From positions 1 to 15,356 of the forward strand of contig JAOXYB010027989.1 in assembly GCA_028565635.1 (NCBI GenBank): DNA of 15,356 nt, read 5' to 3'. Position numbers and translations under genes: made by a program. The stretch comes from Phoronis ovalis. Taxonomy: Eukaryota > Phoronida > Phoronidae. Of this stretch, positions 10,369-15,356 are shown one piece after another (the first letter of the stretch is position 1; every line of letters begins with the position of its first letter). Below the pieces are notes generated by a model, which ran no database searches, was not told where the DNA came from, and worked only from the letters and a program-made list of their open reading frames with translations.

Positions 10369-10767
10369 CATTCCAACGAAGTCATATCTTGGCTATGAAT
10401 ATTTAGGCGATCAATATGAATTCACTTTGATAAAACTGCATAAAATGCTCCAAAGGTTTTCCACAACAATGCAAAGATTTTCTTCTTTCAAAGTAAGGAA
10501 CAAAACTTTCAGCTGCTTTCAGAAATTTCACTTTTACACTTCCATCATAAAATTTTCAAAATTCACACAGCAGTTTGAAACGTGTAAAATTATAAATAGC
10601 TTTTCTGAAATTTCCAATGCCCTTTGAACTTTTCAGGCAAAAACAACTTTTGACAAGTGGTGAGACATTTGATCTAGTTGGTGCATAAACAGCCAATACG
10701 ATGACATCAAAAGATAAAATATATATTTTTTGGATAGTAGCGTTTTTTCTCAAGTTTTTGATGTTGA

Positions 10768-11097
10768 TCACCACTGATTTCCCCCGTAGGAATCTTGGTA
10801 CCACTGAGCATCACTGCCCCCACTATAATTACCACCATCAAGTGGTTGCTGGGCGATAGGCTGAGCGCCCCAGCTCTGATCTTGGGTATTACGACGTTTA
10901 GCCTGCTGATTGTTATCTCCTCCAAACTTACGTTTGCCTCCACCAAAACCACGCTGTCCGCCGCCTGCACCACCACGGAAACCTCCGCCCCGTGGAACTC
11001 CCCCTCGGCCTCCGCGAGGTCCGCCACGACCACCTCGAGGACCCCCACGTGCTCCCATGGCACCGCGGCCACCACGCATACCACCACGTCCACGACC
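10768..11097 (-). CDS. SYNCRIP: hnRNP Q/R exon h: RGG repeats, NLS and C-terminal tail
   Basis: The exon is 330 nt in phase 0 including the TGA stop at 10768-10770. It encodes 109 residues: a run of RGG/PRGG units, [15 protein letters not shown] resembling a bipartite nuclear localisation signal, and the tail [20 protein letters not shown] ending in GGNQW. Human hnRNP Q has KRKADGYNQPDSKRR and [15 protein letters not shown] at the same place, which settles the identity. The exon is far richer in GC than the introns, reflecting Gly, Arg and Pro codons. The acceptor is CTTCTAG. Confidence 0.97.
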   Translation of the reverse strand, partial: GRGRGGMRGGRGAMGARGGPRGGRGGPRGGRGGVPRGGGFRGGAGGGQRGFGGGKRKFGGDNNQQAKRRNTQDQSWGAQPIAQQPLDGGNYSGGSDAQWYQDSYGGNQW

Positions 11098-14000
11098 CTA
11101 GAAGAGATAGACAAATACAAGTGCACCATAGTCCAATGTCTATTTACAGTTTGAATAGATTATAAACAACTCTTTGCTTTGTAATGTTGTACTAATAATT
11201 AGGAGGCTCAAACTAAAGCAATAGGTGGCAACAGATACACTGACACACCAACATCTCATAACATGGAATCACACCAAAAGACATCGACAAAGTCAAATAT
11301 TCTACAGTAATGTCTGATGTTTTTCTAAAGGTTGGTTACTACATTATTTTACTAAAATTGAAGTTCAACACCAAACTGTGAGCACAATAAATCCCAAGGT
11401 TTTTCTCACAATCAAAATGTATCAATAGTATTTTTGACACATGCTTAACAGTTTTGACTTAACACTGATCACAAATGACAAACATGTTCGCTCTAAAAGA
11501 CACTTTATAGAAAACTCAGCAAAATGGATTAAAATCACAAACCCCAGACTGTAGCCCTCCACGGCCTCTACCACCGAAACCTCCGCCGTAGTCATCATAG
11601 CCATAATCATCGTAGCCACCTCCGAAGTCTGAGTAACCCCCGCGGTAGTCACCATAACCATAGAAGTCGTAATCACCACCATAGTCACCCCCTCGCATAC
11701 CACCACGTCCACCACGACCCCCTCTTTGCATTGGTCCCCACGACGAGTAATCCTCAAACCTAAAACATAATGTCAACTCACTGTTATTATTGTACTTAGG
11801 GAGTAATAAGATATCTAGTTTATGGTCACTAATTAGCAGCTCTTGCTACATTGCTCGTTCATGTACATAGGAATGATTTGACATGAGAACATACAGTCTG
11901 ACATCACGACTAAGAAATTTACCCAAAATCAAACCCGCGTCCGCCCATCATCCTGCCAGCCTGGTTCATCTTTCTTTGTTCTTTCTTTTTATTGTCAGAC
12001 GGGGGCTTTGCCAGTGAGATTTCCATTTCATTTTGTCCTAATTTCTATAACATATTAAAATTGGTAGAATATGAATTGCATGCATTTGACCGACTGTTTA
12101 TATAATTATAACATAGACAACATGAAATGTAACAGCTCTAGTATTTCGGACTTAACTAGACTAAATAAAATTATATGCATGTAACAACAGCGTCTGTATA
12201 CAGCATTTGTTAGTACAAGCAGGGGGGTAAAAATTAAGAATAAGTGTAATTCTGAACTGTTGCTTCACACATACACAACAAACTACACATTATGAATTTG
12301 CAATTTATTAAGGCTAAGTAGGACCCTCGTCACCGTTTAAATAAAAAATCATGAAAAATCCTCATTACATTTTTTTCACATAAAATAAACGTTTCCTGAA
12401 ACTTTTAACATTCATGCTATGTTATGGTGGTATTTTTATACTTATGTATGCAATGCACAAAATTTAATTAATTTTTTATGACATCTCATAAAAATCATAA
12501 GGGTACATCCTACAGCAAAATCCTGCGGATCTAAATTGGAGCTACGTTTTTAAGAAGTAAACGATACTTCCATCATTTGTTTTGACCGAATTGTAAATAC
12601 CGTGAATAATCTTTGAATTATTAATTAATGTTTTAAAAAAGGTAATTTTTTTATTTGCTAAAAATACTAAATTGATTATATAATCAAAATCTCTTGTGCA
12701 ATTTAAAAACGGTCAAAAACAAATTATGGGGGTATTGATTAGTGGTTAAAAATATAGTTAGCCAGATTTTTTATCTACTGAATTTTCCTGTAGGATGTAC
12801 AACCTAACGATTTTCACAGGGTGTAATTAAATTTCATACATTTTACACAATAGTTTGAAAATACCATTATGACATAGCTCGAATGTTAAAGTTTTAGAAA
12901 ACATCTCTTTTGAGTAAAAAAATGTAATGCGGATTTTTCACGAATTTTTATTTAAACAGTGACGAGGGTCCTACTTAGCCTTAATACAATCCCTTAAGAT
13001 TTGTTTATACATACCTGTCCATTAAGATCATTCATCGCTTGCATTGCGGCATCTCTCTCCTCAAAATGTACAAATCCGTAGTCCTTGATTTTCTTTACCC
13101 TATCTACTTTTCCATAAGGTTCAAATTTTTCTTTTAGCATTTCTTCCGTCACTTCAGCTGTTAGGTTTCTTACATAGAGAACTTTGACCTAAAATACAAA
13201 TGATCAAGAAATCCAATGAAACACCAAGCAGATAGCATTATACTCCACGGTTACACTTTTAGCAGCTCTGATTAATACAATTTTTGCTGCTCTTCGTGGA
13301 ATGCAAGAGTTGGAACTGTGAATATCGGAGCACACAATTATGTTACACGCTTCATAGCAAAGTCAGGAAAAACAACCAGAGCATCAATATAAAGTAAAAA
13401 AGTTACATGTGAGCTGTACTTTACTCTCAGAACATTGGCATCAACAAGGACAATTCTGTCATATGCTTGTCTATTTTGAGTTCATCACAGAGCACTTGTT
13501 TTTATGTCGATATGAAACTACTACCTGCTTGGTTATCTTACCTTCGACATGGTTTCATCATCGGGTTCATCCTGTGGATCAGCCCAATCTACAATGATGT
13601 CACAACCCCAAACTTTAACTCGGCCGGACCCTAGACGTCGTTTTGCCTGAGATGCAGTTTTGTGTGTATCATATTCCAAGAAAGCGAAGCCTCTGTTTTT
13701 TTTCTTTGGATCATCCGCCACACCATAGATGATAATATTATTGAGGCCCTCTGCACAGAAAATTAGAAAAGAAATTTTATCCCAATATATTCTATCCTAC
13801 TACAGCCAACTGAAAAATAATTACAGTTTAAATATGTAAACAGACAAGTGAATTGAGGAGCAAAGCAAAAACAAAATATCTACACGCTGCACATTATACA
13901 TTGACAAAATCCACAAACAAGATCACGGTTGGATAACTATCTGGTAAACACTAATAATATTCACCTGCAAGTTTAGAAAACTCTTCCTGAATTTCATCTC

Positions 14001-15175
14001 TGCTTTTACTCTTTGGAATGTTGCCCACAAACAGTCTGACATTAGCTACTGAGATGTTCACCTTCAGTGTCTTGCCTTTATGAATTTCATACCCATCAAG
14101 CTACGAATGTATAAAACCACCATTATGGACGACCTACTGGCCATCATTTTAGCAGAATGAAATCAAAAGTTTTGATACTCTCAGAATTAATTCTGACACT
14201 AGAGAACACTACTGATATGGATTATGACACTTATTTTTTTTTAAATAACAAAACCCGATATCCTCAATGGTCAAACACCAGTATTAAGACATTTATTGCG
14301 CAGCAGGCTATTTTTACAATCACTTCCACACCTACATATATTTCTCTGACTCAACATGGCAATATCACAAACCTGTTTGACGGCCTCTTGGGCACCTTCT
14401 TTAGAGCAGTAAGTGACAAAGCCATAGCCCCTATTGAGACCAGTCACAGGATCCATCATTATCCTAAGATCCCATATCTGTCCGGGTTTTTCAAATAAAG
14501 GAATGAGTTCATCTTCAAATAAATCTTTAGGAATCTTACCCACGAATACCTAAAATTAAACATTAGCAAAACTACAATCTCGTGCAATTGAAGAAGCCGA
14601 GTTCTTGACTTTAGTATCATTCAATTACTCTTCCGAGTCATCACAGTAATGTGATGTCAAAAAATTACATGCAATATTGCAATTCAGCACAAGCTACCTT
14701 GCAGGGCAATCTCTTTCAAGTCAATGTAATAATTACTCATGTATACTGTCAAAAAATACAAATGTTTCGTCTCACAACAGTTCTTCATACTTGGAACTTT
14801 CTTAGGTCAACAAAGAAACACAGCATTTCTACAATAATTACTTAATACTTTATGAATCATATAATGTATTGAAAATCCAATTTAATGGCTCTGAAATGTA
14901 GTTCTCAAGACCCATTGATCTTGCAAAAAACCTGACAAAGTCAGGGTTAACTTGTGTTATAATTAATTCTACAAATGTCATGTGTCATAACAGCTTTGAA
15001 CATTTCTGAAATAATTAAAATTTTTAATGAGTGCAAAAATTTACAATACAAGGCATTATATACCCACCTCATGACCTGCACCAGGTTGGTTTCCATCCCA
15101 GTTTGGAGGTGGACCACCGTATTTTCTCTGTCCTGTTGTGACATCTAACGAATACCCTGTTCTGTCCAATATTTC
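10768..15175 (-). CDS. SYNCRIP: hnRNP Q/R (SYNCRIP) RNA-binding protein, 3' eight coding exons, 5' end outside window
   Basis: Splicing exons 15068-15175, 14373-14549, 13965-14100, 13542-13750, 13015-13188, 11923-12044, 11543-11759 and 10768-11097 gives 490 codons plus TGA with no frame break. hnRNP Q/R proteins bind mRNA through three RRMs and act in splicing, mRNA transport, stability and translation in both nucleus and cytoplasm. In fragment numbering: RRM1 has RNP2 VFVGKI (37-42) and RNP1 RGYGFVTY (76-83). RRM2 has LFVGNI (118-123) and RGFAFLEY (160-167). RRM3 has LYVRNL (214-219) and KDYGFVHF (245-252). An RGG/Tyr-Gly region follows (310-435), then a bipartite nuclear signal KRK(436-438)/KRR(448-450), then the family tail [11 protein letters not shown] (457-467). 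Human hnRNP Q is about 620 residues, so roughly 130 N-terminal residues, including the acidic NURR domain, are missing because their exons lie to the right of the window. Whether the name should be hnRNP Q or R is moot, as invertebrates usually have one gene for both. Confidence 0.95.
11098..11542 (-). other. intron between exons g and h (445 bp)
   Basis: The donor is GTTTGT, weak, and the acceptor CTTCTAG. I find no additional RGG-coding exon inside. An in-frame stop (11516-11518) lies 25 nt into it, so retention would truncate the protein before the nuclear signal and conserved tail. Confidence 0.8.
11543..11759 (-). CDS. SYNCRIP: hnRNP Q/R exon g: Tyr/Gly-rich and RGG segment
   Basis: The exon is 217 nt, starts by completing the split Gly codon and ends in phase 0. 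It encodes [20 protein letters not shown] and then a Tyr-Gly-Asp-rich run ([26 protein letters not shown]) ending [10 protein letters not shown]. This corresponds to the YYDYYGYDY/RGG region of hnRNP Q, which binds RNA and proteins weakly and is a target of arginine methylation. The donor GGG|GTTTGT is the only GT that keeps frame with exon h. If the intron is retained, only eight further residues follow before TGA at 11516-11518. Confidence 0.9.
11923..12044 (-). CDS. SYNCRIP: hnRNP Q/R exon f: end of RRM3 and basic linker
   Basis: The exon is 122 nt, entering in phase 0 and ending with two bases of a split Gly codon. It encodes [20 protein letters not shown] followed by [20 protein letters not shown]. 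The first part is the last strand of RRM3 (family form: LEGENIEIVFAKPP), and SLAKPPSD matches fly Syncrip. The acceptor TTATAG was chosen because it keeps frame with exon e. The donor is TGG|GTAAAT. Confidence 0.92.
12045..13014 (-). other. intron between exons e and f (970 bp), mostly a MITE
   Basis: The donor is GTATGT and the acceptor TTCTATAG... read on minus as GTTATAG before AAATTAGG. A second AG, in ATTAG 7 nt further on, is out of frame with exon e and was rejected. About 70% of this intron is the MITE at 12308-12984. Confidence 0.85.
12308..12984. mobile_element. foldback MITE in the hnRNP Q/R intron
   Basis: The outermost 22 bp, GGCTAAGTAGGACCCTCGTC plus AC (12312-12333), recur perfectly inverted at 12959-12980. 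Similarity continues inward in both arms for about 200 bp with growing divergence, to the shared TACATCCTACAG near 12504-12515 and its inverse near 12789-12800. A central region of about 250 bp is not paired. Both ends are flanked by TTAA (12308-12311 and 12981-12984), as expected for a piggyBac-type target duplication. Because the outer bases are palindromic, a TA duplication (Tc1/mariner type) cannot be excluded. There is no transposase frame, so it is non-autonomous. Removing it would shrink the intron from 970 to about 297 bp, like its neighbours. Confidence 0.88.
13015..13188 (-). CDS. SYNCRIP: hnRNP Q/R exon e: most of RRM3
   Basis: The exon is 174 nt in phase 0 at both ends. It encodes [20 protein letters not shown], then [20 protein letters not shown] and a helix ending NDLNGQ. 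RNP2 is LYVRNL and RNP1 KDYGFVHF, matching RRM3 of the family. The frame was read by hand because the exon is too short to stand out as an open frame. The acceptor is ATTTTAG and the donor CAG|GTATGT. Confidence 0.96.
13189..13541 (-). other. intron between exons d and e (353 bp)
   Basis: The donor is GTAAGA and the acceptor ATTTTAG. No extra exon, repeat or RNA gene is recognised. A 62-codon plus-strand frame that runs into exon d is an antisense shadow. Confidence 0.85.
13542..13750 (-). CDS. SYNCRIP: hnRNP Q/R exon d: rest of RRM2 and following linker
   Basis: The exon is 209 nt and starts by completing the split Glu codon. It encodes [23 protein letters not shown]1 RGFAFLEY, the conserved basic helix [11 protein letters not shown], and [20 protein letters not shown] ending in ETMSK. 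The wording of the last part is very close to fly Syncrip and differs from the human WGNVGTVEWADP. The acceptor is GTGCAG and the donor AAG|GTAAGA, the strongest donor of the set. Confidence 0.97.
13965..14100 (-). CDS. SYNCRIP: hnRNP Q/R exon c: end of RRM1, start of RRM2
   Basis: The exon is 136 nt, entering in phase 0 and leaving one base of a split Glu codon. It encodes the end of RRM1 ([20 protein letters not shown]), then RNP2 of RRM2 (LFVGNI) and the [18 protein letters not shown] helix. Family members read IPKSK followed by an acidic helix and FSK at this point. The acceptor is TTCGTAG and the donor GCAG|GTGAAT. Confidence 0.96.
14373..14549 (-). CDS. SYNCRIP: hnRNP Q/R exon b: RRM1 first three quarters
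   Basis: The exon is 177 nt in phase 0 and encodes 59 residues from [20 protein letters not shown] to EAVKQ. It carries RNP2 (VFVGKI) and RNP1 (RGYGFVTY) of RRM1 and the near-invariant family segment [20 protein letters not shown]. The acceptor is ATTTTAG and the donor CAG|GTTTGT. The reading frame stays open past the donor for a further 34 codons, which is intron sequence. Confidence 0.97.
14550..15067 (-). other. intron between exons a and b (518 bp)
   Basis: The donor is GTGGGT and the acceptor ATTTTAG. The intron is AT-rich with no alternative exon that I can recognise in the hnRNP Q/R family. A 64-codon plus-strand frame inside it is chance. Confidence 0.85.
15068..15175 (-). CDS. SYNCRIP: hnRNP Q/R exon a: linker before RRM1
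   Basis: The exon is 108 nt in phase 0, encoding 36 residues from [20 protein letters not shown] to GAGHE. The first part matches the highly conserved segment between the N-terminal acidic domain and RRM1 of hnRNP Q/R. The acceptor is TTGTTAG and the donor is GAG|GTGGGT. The acceptor sits in a hairpin loop, described separately. The sequence before [16 protein letters not shown] cannot be translated further without the upstream exon, which is outside the window. Confidence 0.93.
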
Positions 15176-15195
15176 CTAACAAACCAAAATATTGG
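15166..15195. repeat. hairpin enclosing a splice acceptor
   Basis: CCAATATTT (15166-15174) and AAATATTGG (15187-15195) form a perfect 9-bp stem with a 12-nt loop (15175-15186). The AG of the exon a acceptor (15176-15177) and the first exon base (15175) lie in the loop. In the pre-mRNA this would present or mask the 3' splice site. Confidence 0.6.
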
Positions 15196-15249
15196 AAATA
15201 TAATATTGACAATTTTCAGTCAGAAACTATAATTTTATAATTGATGATA

Positions 15250-15356
15250 CCGTATTTTCTTTAATAATCGCCCTGGGCAATTATTTAAAATAAATGCTTT
15301 TAGAGGGGGCGATTATTAGAGGGGGGCGATTATTAGAGAGGGGGCGATTATTTCTT
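15250..15356. repeat. edge-truncated dispersed repeat with G-rich tandem units
   Basis: After CCGTATTTTCTTTAATAATC comes an imperfect inverted pair (AATAATCGCCC / GGGCAATTATT), then three tandem units ending GGGGGCGATTATT (15302-15317, 15318-15334, 15335-15352; 16, 17 and 18 bp). Repeats of this look are, as I recall, widespread in marine invertebrate genomes and probably belong to a DNA transposon family. I cannot assign the superfamily, and the right end is cut by the window. It lies upstream of exon a, presumably inside an intron of the hnRNP Q/R gene. Confidence 0.6.

Larger units (their letters stand above)
9979..10767 (-). other. probable proximal 3' UTR of hnRNP Q/R
   Basis: This is the sequence from the stop codon to the first canonical poly(A) hexamer. 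It is AT-rich and contains no coding content beyond chance frames. A Pumilio-type element (UGUAAAUA) lies at 10361-10368 on the transcribed strand. The extent is inferred from the poly(A) signal only. Confidence 0.45.

Noticed and set aside
10910-11101. Proline-rich plus-strand frame of 63 codons
   Set aside because: It is the exact antisense of the RGG-repeat codons of hnRNP Q/R exon h; Gly/Arg codons read backwards give Pro/Arg.
10795-11154. Thr/Ser-rich plus-strand frame of 119 codons over exon h
   Set aside because: Antisense shadow of a GC-rich repeat-coding exon, crossing an intron boundary with no family content.
11422-11757. 111-codon minus-strand Val/Met/Thr-rich frame
   Set aside because: Out-of-frame reading of exon g that runs on into the intron; the in-frame reading gives the expected family sequence.
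12031-12038. Alternative exon f acceptor at ATTAG before GACAAAATG
   Set aside because: It would shift the frame relative to exon e and destroy the conserved SLAKPPSD segment; the TTATAG acceptor 7 nt upstream keeps frame and gives the expected end of RRM3.
14157-14498. 113-codon plus-strand frame
   Set aside because: Lies antisense to RRM1 exon b and its adjoining intron, with no recognisable protein content.
14947-15144. Separate 65-residue protein starting at a Met near 15144
   Set aside because: The in-frame part is exon a of hnRNP Q/R; this Met-led frame is out of step with the conserved [16 protein letters not shown] reading.

Overview
This is a stretch of an AT-rich animal nuclear genome, most likely an invertebrate. 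The evidence is a spliced gene with eight recognisable exons, GT-AG introns of 163-970 bp, long non-coding flanks and remnants of DNA transposons. The exons encode an hnRNP Q/R (SYNCRIP) protein. It mixes wording I associate with fly Syncrip (for example the segment [13 protein letters not shown] after RRM2) with a C-terminal tail ([11 protein letters not shown]...NQW) close to vertebrate hnRNP Q and R. That fits a non-insect, non-vertebrate bilaterian such as a lophotrochozoan or invertebrate deuterostome, but the phylum cannot be fixed from this window.

Layout by coordinate. Positions 1-956 are non-coding and hold the probable 3' UTR and poly(A) signal of a minus-strand gene. Positions 957-3533 (minus) are one uninterrupted 858-codon reading frame for a long, mostly disordered protein that I do not recognise. 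Positions 3534 to about 9978 carry no convincing gene; they hold a possible TATA box, a CRE palindrome, three compact inverted-repeat structures and AT-rich sequence. Positions 10768-15175 (minus) carry the last eight coding exons of the hnRNP Q/R gene. Its 5' exons, which encode the N-terminal acidic domain, lie beyond the right edge. Its 3' UTR probably runs to about 9960, with longer forms possible. The fifth intron in the window contains a complete foldback MITE of about 670 bp. The right edge (15250-15356) holds part of a repeat with short G-rich tandem units inside another intron.

Joined by their splice sites, the eight exons give a continuous frame of 490 codons plus stop. In order it holds the end of the N-terminal linker, RRM1, RRM2, RRM3, a basic linker, an RGG/YG-rich region, a bipartite nuclear localisation signal and the conserved C-terminal tail. 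Both genes are on the minus strand, with the unknown gene about 7 kb downstream of hnRNP Q/R. Nothing in the sequence shows that they work together. The items most worth following up are the unknown 858-residue protein, the foldback MITE in the hnRNP Q/R intron, the hairpin that places a splice acceptor in its loop, and the 69-nt nested hairpin at 8932-9000.
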